Source: an uncultured Anaeroplasma sp.
Lineage (GTDB): Bacteria; Bacillota_I; Bacilli_A; Acholeplasmatales; Anaeroplasmataceae
Assembly (NCBI GenBank): GCA_945920825.1
Contig: CAMEKD010000004.1
Location: 1-37,176, forward strand
DNA length: 37,176 bases
Direction: 5' to 3'
The stretch's first letter is position 1; each line of letters starts with the position of its first letter. Position numbers and translations under genes: made by a program. Shown piece by piece: positions 24,780 to 33,136 of this stretch. Below the pieces are notes generated by a model. It was not told where the DNA came from. It saw nothing but the letters and a program-made list of their open reading frames with translations, and ran no database searches.

Positions 24780-27038
24780 TTATAATGAAGAAGCTTGGTA
24801 ATCATAACCAATCGCATCAGCAATCATCTTAAATGCATCTTCATCAAAGATGCTCTTTAAGCCAGCCTTTTCAAGTACAGATGTGAATGTATCTGTCGCC
24901 TCATGTGGAGAATATAAGAACTTGTATGCCGTTACTGCTTTATCCCAATCCTCGCATGCATATGCATATACTTCAAGTGATGCAATTGCAGATGTAGCAT
25001 AGCTAATATAATAGCCCTGATAATTTAATAATACAATATTCACCCAATCTGTAGCTTCTGCATAATCATCAAGACCAACAGCACAACAAATTTCTGCCCA
25101 CTTTGCAACTAATGCATTATAGAATGCATTTGCATCAGCATATGAGCTCATATCCTCTGTATACGTCCACTTTTCAAGCTCATTGATTAAGTAGCCTTCA
25201 ATTACAGCACCAATCATCATATATGTCTTATATGCTAAGAATGCCTTTGTAGCGCCTAGAGAATATACATCCGTTGTAGTTAAATACTTATAGAATAGCA
25301 TCTCATTCGCCTGAGAATGAACCTCATTTAAATCCATAGAATAGAATTCACTATCTGAAGCAGTAATATGCTCATTGTAGTGACCAAATTCATGAATGAA
25401 TGTACCAATTTCTTGGCAAGAAGGTCCTAAGAACATAAGTGGAGTGTCATCGGCAAAACTCCAAACATAACCAGTTACATTATCGTTTTCTGTTGCAGAA
25501 TACCAATAATTACCACTTGTGAAATAATATTTGAAGTTTTGACCCATTTCATCACCGATTACATTTTCAGCATAATCCGCGATATACTCAAAGTATTTAC
25601 CATAGAAGTCATCTTCAATTAATCCCCATAAGCCATAATAATATTCTTCATATAATTCAGACTCAGGATTTTGTGCTAAATCAGCCTTAGCCTCTGCCTT
25701 ATATGTTAAGAAATCACCAAGGGCATCCATCTGAGCTGGAATTAAATATGTAGCAATATAATCCGCTAATGCATCCGTATCTTGAACACTATATTCTCTA
25801 CCATATTGATTCTCATATGCATAAGTTAAATAATCCTCATAGCCTAAAACATTAGCATAAGCCTTTGCACTTTTGAAGAAGGAATATAATGCTTCTGCAG
25901 CTGTAGATTCACCAGAATAATAAGAGCTTAATGCTTGGCTCATATTCTTATCATATTCATTTAGCTGTTCTGTTGTCTCTGGATTTAAGCTTTGAACATA
26001 TGCATCTACTGCTTCTTCATTTAATGTTCCATCAGCATTCTTATACTCATCATATTGTAAATAATAGTATTCCTTATAAATAGACTTATATGCAGCAAGA
26101 TCAATCTTCTCATCAAGTAGTCCAAAATCATTGATTAATGCTTCAAGCTCATCTGCAAGATCATAAGATTCAGATGTGTTATCTCTATCCGATAAAATCT
26201 TTGCGATACGATATTGATCCACTAAATAATAGTACTGATCACAGAATGTGTTATATAATTCAACAATTTCTTCATTTGTAGCTTCTTCAGCCAGAATTGC
26301 ATCTAATACATCCTCTCCATACTTTAACTGTTGATTCTCTGTACCTGACTCATATAGAACCGTAAGCTCTTTACCATCAACATCGACAGGTCCAATTTCA
26401 TAAAGGTGATTTAATGCTTCAATCTTTGAAACATTAAGCTTAGAATCATTGTACTTTAAAGTGAATTTTGCACCAGCAGAAAGTCCTTCTAGCTCTGCAA
26501 AATTAACATCTAAACCAGTAAATACTACTTTTTTATCAGCAGTGATACAAGTCTTACCAGATTCTACTTCCTCAACCCATTTAACAAATGGAATGTCTAT
26601 AGCCTCACCACCATTAAATTGAGTGGTTAATAAATATTCATAACCATAAGCTTGATGGAAGTCTTTCGCTTGAATGCTTGTTATAGCATTGCCATTTTCA
26701 TCAATAGAAATGATTTCTCCTTCCATTACAAGATAATCCAAAAGTAAATTGGATAATTCAACAGGATTCTTATCTTCATCATAATAAGTACCATCCTCTT
26801 TATCCTTAGTGTAATAAGCTAAATTCCCCTTAGTAGAATATGTTGGATCAACTGCCTCATGATAGGTATAAGTTTCTACTGGTGCAGTAGATGTTTCTAC
26901 TGGCTTATCTGTTTTAGTTGGTGCAGGTATAATAGTTTCCGTTTCTTTAGTTGTTGAAGTCTCTATATCCTCTCCACAGGATGCTAAGGTTAATCCTGTA
27001 AGAAGAGTCATACCTAAGACTAGAAATTTCTTTTTCAT
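24780..27038 (-). CDS. Secreted lipoprotein, M3-like zinc metallopeptidase
   Basis: The N-terminus has a lysine-rich start, a hydrophobic stretch and a lipobox LASC with the lipidated Cys at 21, followed by a Thr/Pro-rich linker (about 26-60). The catalytic motif HEFGH is near residue 550, with EVHSQANEML about 25 residues on supplying the third zinc ligand, as in M3 oligoendopeptidases. The protein has 752 residues, longer than a bare M3 domain because of an N-terminal domain of about 200 residues of unknown fold. It probably digests peptides at the outer surface of the membrane. It is monocistronic with its own promoter. Confidence 0.85.
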   Translation of the reverse strand: MKKKFLVLGMTLLTGLTLASCGEDIETSTTKETETIIPAPTKTDKPVETSTAPVETYTYHEAVDPTYSTKGNLAYYTKDKEDGTYYDEDKNPVELSNLLLDYLVMEGEIISIDENGNAITSIQAKDFHQAYGYEYLLTTQFNGGEAIDIPFVKWVEEVESGKTCITADKKVVFTGLDVNFAELEGLSAGAKFTLKYNDSKLNVSKIEALNHLYEIGPVDVDGKELTVLYESGTENQQLKYGEDVLDAILAEEATNEEIVELYNTFCDQYYYLVDQYRIAKILSDRDNTSESYDLADELEALINDFGLLDEKIDLAAYKSIYKEYYYLQYDEYKNADGTLNEEAVDAYVQSLNPETTEQLNEYDKNMSQALSSYYSGESTAAEALYSFFKSAKAYANVLGYEDYLTYAYENQYGREYSVQDTDALADYIATYLIPAQMDALGDFLTYKAEAKADLAQNPESELYEEYYYGLWGLIEDDFYGKYFEYIADYAENVIGDEMGQNFKYYFTSGNYWYSATENDNVTGYVWSFADDTPLMFLGPSCQEIGTFIHEFGHYNEHITASDSEFYSMDLNEVHSQANEMLFYKYLTTTDVYSLGATKAFLAYKTYMMIGAVIEGYLINELEKWTYTEDMSSYADANAFYNALVAKWAEICCAVGLDDYAEATDWVNIVLLNYQGYYISYATSAIASLEVYAYACEDWDKAVTAYKFLYSPHEATDTFTSVLEKAGLKSIFDEDAFKMIADAIGYDYQASSL

Positions 27039-27071
27039 AAATATTCCCTCCGTTTTCTTTTTATTGATACT

Positions 27072-27099
27072 ATTATATTGCTATTGTTCAGAATTTCAA
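27072..27099 (-). promoter_or_regulatory. M3-like lipoprotein promoter
   Basis: A -35 TTGAAA (27094-27099), 16 bases, and -10 TATAAT (27072-27077), then a GGAGGG site ahead of the start at 27038. Confidence 0.7.
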
Positions 27100-27160
27100 T
27101 GTTTTTTTGAATATTTTTTATTAAAATCTTTAAAACTTTGAAAAAAATACTTAAATGATA

Positions 27161-27186
27161 GAAAAAGTCCGAAGAAACTTTCGGAC
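27161..27186 (-). terminator. Terminator of the yggS-ylmH-nnr-mtnN operon
   Basis: A GTCCGAA/TTCGGAC stem (27167-27186, 6-base loop) followed on the minus strand by TTTTTC, 8 bases after the mtnN stop. Confidence 0.9.
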
Positions 27187-27194
27187 ACTCGTAA

Positions 27195-27884
27195 TTATTC
27201 CATATTTTCTAATAGCTTTAATGTAACCTCAGCACTTCTTTCGGACATTTCTCTTTCAAACTTCAAATAATCCTCTTCTTGGTTTTCCTCTCCTATGATA
27301 TCAGAAATATATCTTAAAACAAGGAAATCAACACCAGCCCTTATTGCAGTATGTGCAATGGCTGCACCTTCCATTTCAATTGCTACTCCGCCTTCTAAAT
27401 TTACTTTATCAAGCTTATCTATAGAGGATACAAATTGATCTCCAGAATATACCTTCTTACATACATAAGGAAGCTTTAATCGATTAAAAATAGATTTTAC
27501 TAAAACGAGTAAATCCGGATTTACCATAAATTCCTTTGGCATAGATGGCACCTGACCATATTCATATCCAAAGATGGTCGCATCAAAATCATGATACATT
27601 AGGCTTGAGGCAATAACGGAATCCCTTTTCTTAAGTGGAGATATTCCACCTGCAATGCCAGAATTCAGAATTAAAGTACAGCTAAAGCTTGAAATGAGTA
27701 GAGTAGTCGCAATTGCGGCATTCACCTTACCTACACCACATAAGGATAATACAACCCTTTGGTTCATAATTTCACCCTCATAGAAGGTTACACCTAAAAG
27801 CTTAACCTTTTTTGTCTCCCTAGTGGCATTTAATAAAATATCCATTTCAGGCTTCATTGCACAAATAATACCAATTTTAACCAT
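27195..27884 (-). CDS. mtnN: 5'-methylthioadenosine/S-adenosylhomocysteine nucleosidase
   Basis: The 229-residue protein has the expected catalytic residues E13 (MKPEMD), E172 in IEMEGAAIAH and D195 in RYISDIIG, plus NSGIAGGI. It removes adenine from methylthioadenosine and S-adenosylhomocysteine, recycling SAM by-products and, through the latter, feeding AI-2 production. It overlaps the end of nnr by 8 bases, with an AAGGAG site inside that gene, so translation is probably coupled. It is the last gene of the operon. Confidence 0.94.
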   Translation of the reverse strand: MVKIGIICAMKPEMDILLNATRETKKVKLLGVTFYEGEIMNQRVVLSLCGVGKVNAAIATTLLISSFSCTLILNSGIAGGISPLKKRDSVIASSLMYHDFDATIFGYEYGQVPSMPKEFMVNPDLLVLVKSIFNRLKLPYVCKKVYSGDQFVSSIDKLDKVNLEGGVAIEMEGAAIAHTAIRAGVDFLVLRYISDIIGEENQEEDYLKFEREMSERSAEVTLKLLENME

Positions 27885-29331
27885 TCTTAATCTCCTTAAA
27901 AACTTTATTTATATTTTCTTCTTCTATATCCACTACGGCATATTCTGCTGCCCTACCTAAAATATAAGAGCCTAAGGATGCTATTTTATAGGGCTCTAAA
28001 TCTAAATATGCACTAATGCCTGTAAGTATTCCCGAAAGCATATCTCCACTTCCACCCTTTGCAAGGCTTGAGTTACCAAAGGCGGATATCGATATATTAT
28101 GTCCATTTGTAATAATACTCGATGCGCTCTTAAGTATTAAGGTAACATCATATTCATGCGCAAATTCTTTTGCTGCTCTAAGTGGATTTTTCATAATATC
28201 TGAAACACTTATTTTGGATAATCGTTCCATTTCCTTTAAATGTGGGGTTAATATAACCCTACATTTTTTATTTTTTAATATATCAACACCATATTTAGCT
28301 ATTGTATTTAAACCATCCGCATCAATAATCAATGTCTTATCATAATTCTGTAATAGATACTCAATTACCTGATACAAATCATACGAAATATCCATACCCA
28401 TACCAATAGAAATGGAATCCATCTTAAGAAGTGAGCCTAAACTTTCACGATCATATTGGATATGGCCATCTACACTAGGCAAGCTTGATGTGATAACCTC
28501 AGGATGCCTTAAGGCATATACTTCATATACCTCATAAGGTACATAAAGGTAAGAATATCCTACTCCCATTTTAAACGAAGCACATGCTTGATATGCAATA
28601 TAGGAGGCTCCAGGGTATTTATAGGACCCAGCAACAATTGCAACTCTGCCGTAATCTCCCTTATTACTATTTCTTAATCGATAGGGAAGCAACCCTCTAA
28701 ATTCTTCTTTTTCGTGAATATGGATAACATCACTAGTCTTTATAATACCAATAGATATAATAGATAATTTCTTATAGGAATCTAATCCATCGTTTAAGAA
28801 TAATCCTGTCTTAGGATATTCTATTGTTATACATAAATCACTTTTTATAAATGCACCATAGGACACTCCACTTGTCGCATCAATTCCTGTTGGAATATCT
28901 AAGGATACAATTTTAATATTCGATTGATTAACGCTATCAATTACTTTGATATAATTATCTCTTAATTTAGATTTTAAGCCAAAGCCAATTAAGCCATCAA
29001 TAATTAAATCATAATCCAGCTTTGGTAATTCATAATAAATGTTGCCCTTAAATCTTTCCTTATTGGTATTCGTGTCCATGCTTAATTTATCACTAATGAG
29101 ATAAGCATCAACCATAATACCTTCCTCTATAAGCTTTCTACCCAAAACTAACGCATCTCCACCATTGCCACTAGAGCCCACCAAAAGTAATACTCTTTTG
29201 GGGGAGTATTGGGATAATACCTCCTTTGCCATAGAAGCACCTGCTGCTTCCATTAAATCAATGGATTTTATTAAATGTTCACATGTATATGTATCAATTT
29301 TCTTCATTACCTCTTGGCTTACTGCATCCAT
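27877..29331 (-). CDS. nnr: Bifunctional NAD(P)HX epimerase and ADP-dependent dehydratase
   Basis: Two domains are visible in 484 residues. The N-terminal epimerase (YjeF_N, about 1-200) has GSSGNGGDALVLGRKL, DGLIGFGLK and DIPTGIDATSG. The C-terminal ADP-dependent dehydratase (about 205-484) has VAGSYKYPGASYIAY, IDADGLN, LILKSAS and GNSSLAKGGSGDMLSGILTG. Together they repair damaged hydrated NADH and NADPH. The start is 9 bases after the ylmH stop with an AGGAG site that shares bases with that stop. Confidence 0.94.
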   Translation of the reverse strand: MDAVSQEVMKKIDTYTCEHLIKSIDLMEAAGASMAKEVLSQYSPKRVLLLVGSSGNGGDALVLGRKLIEEGIMVDAYLISDKLSMDTNTNKERFKGNIYYELPKLDYDLIIDGLIGFGLKSKLRDNYIKVIDSVNQSNIKIVSLDIPTGIDATSGVSYGAFIKSDLCITIEYPKTGLFLNDGLDSYKKLSIISIGIIKTSDVIHIHEKEEFRGLLPYRLRNSNKGDYGRVAIVAGSYKYPGASYIAYQACASFKMGVGYSYLYVPYEVYEVYALRHPEVITSSLPSVDGHIQYDRESLGSLLKMDSISIGMGMDISYDLYQVIEYLLQNYDKTLIIDADGLNTIAKYGVDILKNKKCRVILTPHLKEMERLSKISVSDIMKNPLRAAKEFAHEYDVTLILKSASSIITNGHNISISAFGNSSLAKGGSGDMLSGILTGISAYLDLEPYKIASLGSYILGRAAEYAVVDIEEENINKVFKEIKNG

Positions 29332-29340
29332 AAATTACTC

Positions 29341-30081
29341 CTAAATTCTTTTCGATAGAGTTACACAAATTCTTCCACTTTTGGAATTTCCACCTATTTT
29401 ATTTACGTATACTCTACCCTTATGTCTTACGCTAATTAAATCCTTTTCTTTGCATATATGAGAAGGATTTTGATTCATGATATGGTTAATAAATACTTCT
29501 CCACGCTCTAAATATTCTAAAGCTTCACTTCTAGATAAATTATATGCGGATGAGATAATTACATCTAATCTTAGGCTAGATAGAAAATGTAATTTATCCT
29601 CATATTTAATTCTATTATGAATTTCATTATGAACTTCCTTTAATGTAATAGGTGCCTTACCTACAGAGGTAAATTCTCTAAGTAAGAATTTAGATATTTC
29701 ATCTGTTGCAGCAAAATATGCATTCTTATCCTCATCTATTACAATATCTCCTATAGCCTCTCTTTTAATCCCTAAACCCATTAAAGCACCTAGAATACTT
29801 CTATGATATAATTCATAATATTTTTTATTATATTGGATTTCAAAAATGCGAATTTTGAAATCCTCTTTTTTTATATCATATAAAGATAAGATACATCTTT
29901 TTCTATCTGCATCTATAATACCACCATAAAAGGAGACCTGTATATCACTTAAATATTTTACTTTAGCCTCGATTACACCTATTTCACTATCGTCTAAAAA
30001 GGGAAGTAAAACAACTCCACCCTCATATACTCTACTTATAGAAGAATCAACTCTTCTTTTAAAGCTATCTAATCCTTCCAT
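29341..30081 (-). CDS. ylmH: YlmH-type S4-domain RNA-binding protein
   Basis: The 246-residue protein has the YlmH layout: an N-terminal domain (about 1-80), a middle domain with LGALMGLGIKREAIGDI and FLLREFTSVGKAPI, and a C-terminal S4 domain (about 175-240) with LRLDVIISSAYNLSR and ALEYLERGEVFIN. In Bacillus, YlmH binds the large ribosomal subunit and helps rescue stalled nascent chains. The start is inside yggS (13-base overlap) with a poor ribosome binding site, so it is probably translated by coupling. In Bacillus it is found with sepF, ylmG and divIVA; here those three are missing. Confidence 0.9.
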   Translation of the reverse strand: MEGLDSFKRRVDSSISRVYEGGVVLLPFLDDSEIGVIEAKVKYLSDIQVSFYGGIIDADRKRCILSLYDIKKEDFKIRIFEIQYNKKYYELYHRSILGALMGLGIKREAIGDIVIDEDKNAYFAATDEISKFLLREFTSVGKAPITLKEVHNEIHNRIKYEDKLHFLSSLRLDVIISSAYNLSRSEALEYLERGEVFINHIMNQNPSHICKEKDLISVRHKGRVYVNKIGGNSKSGRICVTLSKRI

Positions 30082-30707
30082 AGAATTCTACCTAATCTTA
30101 TATGAGTTGCAGAAGCCTCTAATGCTTCCTTATAATCATCACTCATACCCATGGATAAATATGGAATTTTAATTTTATATTTTTCCTCTAATCGATCTCT
30201 TAAATCTCTTAATCTTTCAAATTGATTTTTGATATCAAGATGGGTATCTCCCTTAATTGCCATCATCATAAGACCAACAATTTTTACCTTTGGGTATAAG
30301 AATACCTCCTCCATGAAGGAATCAATATCCATATAAGGAACTCCATTCTTAGACTCCTCAAGGTTAATCGATACTTCAATAAAGCAATTTAGAGGTGTAT
30401 TTCTTTCTTTTTCGATAATTTTCGCAAGCTCAATGGAATCTAGCGAATGTAAATAATCGATTTTATCGATTACCTTTTTCGCTTTATTTCTTTGTAGATG
30501 CCCAATGAAATGCCAGGTTGGATTTATATCCTTAAGATTCTCATATTTTTCCAAGAAGGCCTCTACTCTATTTTCGCCAAAATTTGTAACACCATTTTGA
30601 TATAATTCTCTCATTAAATCTGCCCCAACATACTTTGTTGCGGCAACAACGGTAACATATTCTGGTATTGTATTTAAAAAATCATGAATATCTTCTCTTA
30701 AATGCAT
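30069..30707 (-). CDS. yggS: PLP homeostasis protein (YggS/YlmE/PROSC family)
   Basis: This short type of alanine-racemase-like barrel (212 residues) has the PLP-binding lysine in AATKYV, the family motifs NFGENRVEAF and WHFIGHLQRNKAK, and the C-terminal LSMGMSDDYKEALEASATHIRLG. YggS proteins bind PLP without enzyme activity and affect amino acid and vitamin B6 pools. It is the first gene of the operon. A TATAAT at 30726-30731 may be its -10, but its -35 would fall inside the T-run of the upstream terminator and is poor. Confidence 0.93.
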   Translation of the reverse strand: MHLREDIHDFLNTIPEYVTVVAATKYVGADLMRELYQNGVTNFGENRVEAFLEKYENLKDINPTWHFIGHLQRNKAKKVIDKIDYLHSLDSIELAKIIEKERNTPLNCFIEVSINLEESKNGVPYMDIDSFMEEVFLYPKVKIVGLMMMAIKGDTHLDIKNQFERLRDLRDRLEEKYKIKIPYLSMGMSDDYKEALEASATHIRLGRILWKD

Positions 30708-30743
30708 ACTATCGCCTCAATCCGTATTATACTAAAATTCTTT

Positions 30744-30862
30744 AAAAAAAGAAATAAGGAACAGTGGGAGCCGTTCCTTATTCCTTAAATTGGGAGAGTT
30801 ATAGTTTGCTTATGACAGTCATCATATTCTAGGGAGTATACATGACAACCTATTTCATAAGC
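30744..30862 (-). ncRNA. Candidate LhrC-like small RNA with three CUCCC motifs
   Basis: A promoter (30869-30898) gives an expected 5' end at 30862, which is the first base of the 8-bp stem GCTTATGA/TCATAAGC (30862-30855 with 30815-30808). Inside it GTCAT pairs with ATGAC. The loop holds CUCCC (30832-30836), the single-stranded linker holds CUCCC (30792-30796), and the terminator loop holds CUCCC (30766-30770). The terminator is a 10-bp stem (30753-30762 with 30773-30782) plus TCTTTTTTT. About 119 nt in total. I see no open frame. Known LhrC sRNAs of Listeria place three UCCC motifs in the same three positions and pair with Shine-Dalgarno regions. The match is structural, not a sequence homology claim. 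Confidence 0.6.
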
Positions 30863-30868
30863 ACTTAT

Positions 30869-30898
30869 AGTATATAACAAAATAACGAATTTAAACAA
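30869..30898 (-). promoter_or_regulatory. Promoter of the CUCCC small RNA
   Basis: A -35 TTGTTT (30893-30898), 18 bases, and -10 TATACT (30869-30874). The -35 touches an A/T-rich hairpin (30897-30919) that follows the ribonuclease-like gene and may weakly terminate it. Confidence 0.5.
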
Positions 30899-30923
30899 TC
30901 ATTTTTTTCGAAAACGATTACTT

Positions 30924-32090
30924 TTAGGCAAAAGATGAAAATTGTCTAACGACGGGAGCTTGATACTGTGTTGACTCCTTAAAACTTTCATCATAATCAT
31001 TCCTAGAAGAGCATGGAAGGTTACCTGCAGACTCACAGCCAAAACGGATTCCAAACCCATCATCATAATTTAAATACTCTTGAAAATCATTGTAGTGATT
31101 ATAGGTATAGAATACATATCTATTATCCATTTTAGTTACCTTAGGATCACTTACAAAGACAAACCTACAAATTCCTCTATTAATATATTCTCCATCGTTG
31201 TATTTGTCTAGAGTTTGTTCACTTCTGTTATAGAATTGATATTTGTAATTTCCCTTTGTTCCAAAATCTGTTTCTGTATATTGAATACTTCCTCTTCCCA
31301 TAATATTAGGAAGTAGTGGTTCATAAGGATATTTTGTTGTATCCCCTGAGAAATTTTGCTTATTTACTCTTGCATATTCTCCCCACTTTGCAAGAGCTTC
31401 ACTCCGGTTTACACTTGATGTACCATAATTACTATTCGCTGGTAATGAACCAAAAGCTAAAAGGTATGCAGAAACATCATTTAAGGAAACATAGCCACAT
31501 CCATAATAAATACATCTTGCAGAGCCTCTTGTGTTTGGCATATAGCCTATATAATTTCCCTCTGTATCTAATATATAAGTGCCACTAGATGACCTAACAT
31601 ATTTATCATCCTCCATAATGCCTAAATTCTTTGGCATATAATCCTCGGGTGTAATATCTCCTGCAATAAATCCATGAAGTGCTCTATAATAGGCATCCTC
31701 ATAGGTAATAGCCACATTAAAATTTCTATAAAATTCAGAATAATCTACATCTATATAAGGATCATCTATCTCCTTAGGTTCATAAAAAATAGCAGAAATA
31801 TCATTTCCATATTTTGTCAAATCAATTCCATAAGGGTTAGAATCTCCTGCATTATAAATGACTTCTCCACTACCAAATGCGACATCTATAAATTCACTAA
31901 AGGTATACTCCTTATTTTCTGGAAAAATGGTTGTTGGGGCTATTGTTTCTGTCTCAGTTTCTTGTGAATCAGTTATAGTATCTACTAAAGGTTCACTTCC
32001 ACTTTCAACCGTAATATCCTTCATCAAAGGTCCACACGAACTTAGAGTGAAGAATAGAAGGAATGGTGCAATACAAATTTTTTTATTCAT
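30924..32090 (-). CDS. Secreted lipoprotein with a barnase-like guanyl-specific ribonuclease domain
   Basis: A lipobox LSSC (lipidated C19) follows a hydrophobic N-terminus and precedes a Thr/Glu-rich linker. Residues 203-338 align by eye with barnase: LNDVSAYLLAFGSLPAN corresponds to its first helix and loop. TETD supplies the likely catalytic base E273. NRGICRFVF carries R305 and R309, and YTYNHYNDF the acid H332. A domain at about 128-190 is unrecognised. The expected activity is RNA cleavage after G, outside the membrane. No barstar-like inhibitor is visible. The start overlaps the hydrolase gene by 8 bases with an AGGTGAG site. Total length 388 residues. Confidence 0.7.
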   Translation of the reverse strand: MNKKICIAPFLLFFTLSSCGPLMKDITVESGSEPLVDTITDSQETETETIAPTTIFPENKEYTFSEFIDVAFGSGEVIYNAGDSNPYGIDLTKYGNDISAIFYEPKEIDDPYIDVDYSEFYRNFNVAITYEDAYYRALHGFIAGDITPEDYMPKNLGIMEDDKYVRSSSGTYILDTEGNYIGYMPNTRGSARCIYYGCGYVSLNDVSAYLLAFGSLPANSNYGTSSVNRSEALAKWGEYARVNKQNFSGDTTKYPYEPLLPNIMGRGSIQYTETDFGTKGNYKYQFYNRSEQTLDKYNDGEYINRGICRFVFVSDPKVTKMDNRYVFYTYNHYNDFQEYLNYDDGFGIRFGCESAGNLPCSSRNDYDESFKESTQYQAPVVRQFSSFA

Positions 32091-32775
32091 TTAATGACTC
32101 ACCTACCTTTACTTTTAATTCATCAAAAAAGTCATAAAATTCATGATCTGCATCATGTATAACATCAAGATGAACATTTTCATATTTTTCTTTAAATTGA
32201 ATACTATAGGATAGAGGACATAATCGATCTTTATCGCCATGAATGATAGTTACCTCATTATGATATTTAAGAAGATAATAATCTTCCCTTCTAGTATCCT
32301 TTAAATAATCATAGGATAATCTCATACCCCATATGTGAACAGGCTGATTCTCTTTGATTTTTTTGCCAAAGAAATCACCATTTTTAAAGCAATCCATCAA
32401 ATTAAAGGCAGGGGCTAATAAGATTACCTTATATGGATTATATATCTGAGCAAGATAGGATGCAATAACACCACCTTGGGAATGCCCTATGAATATTAAT
32501 TTTTTATATTTATCCTTATAGGAATCTATCATAGCTTTAGCATCATTCATTTCAATTTCTAAGGTCATATCTAAAGGTTTCCCGTAGGATTTTCCATGCC
32601 CTATAAAATCAAATCTTAAAATGTCATAATTTAAGCTATATAAATATTCTGCCAAATCACTTATAGGATATATTTCAGAAGACATCGTAAGTCCATGAAG
32701 CATAACAATTAACGTATCACTATTTTTAGAATTATATAGATAATATATTTTATTCTTATTGATTTCCTTAATCAT
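32083..32775 (-). CDS. Alpha/beta hydrolase (serine esterase or lipase-like)
   Basis: The fold is clear in 230 residues: MLHGLTMSS oxyanion region, FDFIGHGKSYG, the nucleophile elbow GHSQGG (Ser near 98), Asp in IHGDKDRLCP and His in HDADHEFYD. It is cytoplasmic, with no signal peptide. The substrate is unknown; carboxylic esters or acylglycerols are likely. It is translationally coupled at both ends: it overlaps the MazG-like gene by 4 bases (ATGA) and the ribonuclease-like gene by 8. Confidence 0.88.
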   Translation of the reverse strand: MIKEINKNKIYYLYNSKNSDTLIVMLHGLTMSSEIYPISDLAEYLYSLNYDILRFDFIGHGKSYGKPLDMTLEIEMNDAKAMIDSYKDKYKKLIFIGHSQGGVIASYLAQIYNPYKVILLAPAFNLMDCFKNGDFFGKKIKENQPVHIWGMRLSYDYLKDTRREDYYLLKYHNEVTIIHGDKDRLCPLSYSIQFKEKYENVHLDVIHDADHEFYDFFDELKVKVGESLNE

Positions 32776-33098
32776 AGCTCATTATATTTTTTGCTTGATC
32801 CCTTTGCCTTAGATATAGGGTATTTCAATGCATTCTTCTCCATTTTCTTTAAGATAATATCCTTAATATCTAAATCTAATACAGAGGCAAGCTGTATTGC
32901 ATAATTAAATACATCGGCAAGTTCTTCTTTTACTTTATCTAAATCATAGTCAGTATCACTCCATTGGAAGCATTCTAAAAGCTCAGAAGCCTCTATAGAA
33001 ATACTTTTAGCCAGATTCGATGGCGTATGGAATTGTTCCCAATCTCTATCCTTTGTAAATTTATTAATTTTTTCCTTTAATTCTAATAAAGAATCCAT
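32772..33098 (-). CDS. MazG-like nucleotide pyrophosphohydrolase
   Basis: The 108-residue protein shows the all-alpha NTP pyrophosphohydrolase motifs: E36, E39 and E42 in SIEASELLECFQW, then E59 and D62 in EELADVFNYAIQL. This small form is close to the RS21-C6/dCTPase and phage-type MazG-like group, which hydrolyse (d)NTPs to monophosphates. It has a strong AGGAGG site but no room for a promoter: a terminator hairpin lies just 12 bases upstream, so transcription must read through from the DUF362 gene or start inside it. It leads the hydrolase and ribonuclease-like genes. Confidence 0.9.
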   Translation of the reverse strand: MDSLLELKEKINKFTKDRDWEQFHTPSNLAKSISIEASELLECFQWSDTDYDLDKVKEELADVFNYAIQLASVLDLDIKDIILKKMEKNALKYPISKAKGSSKKYNEL

Positions 33099-33110
33099 AT
33101 AAGCCCTCCT

Positions 33111-33134
33111 GAAAAAATACGGCCTAGCCGTATT
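33111..33134 (-). terminator. Terminator-like hairpin between the DUF362 and MazG-like genes
   Basis: A perfect 8-bp stem AATACGGC/GCCGTATT with a CTA loop (33116-33134), followed on the minus strand by TTTTTC and at once by the next gene's AGGAGG. It may act as an attenuator. Confidence 0.85.
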
Positions 33135-33136
33135 CT

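Noticed and set aside
30744-30862. 6S RNA or a purine riboswitch for the structured region before yggS
   Set aside because: It lacks the long central bubble of 6S RNA and the conserved purine-aptamer junctions; the CUCCC pattern explains it better.
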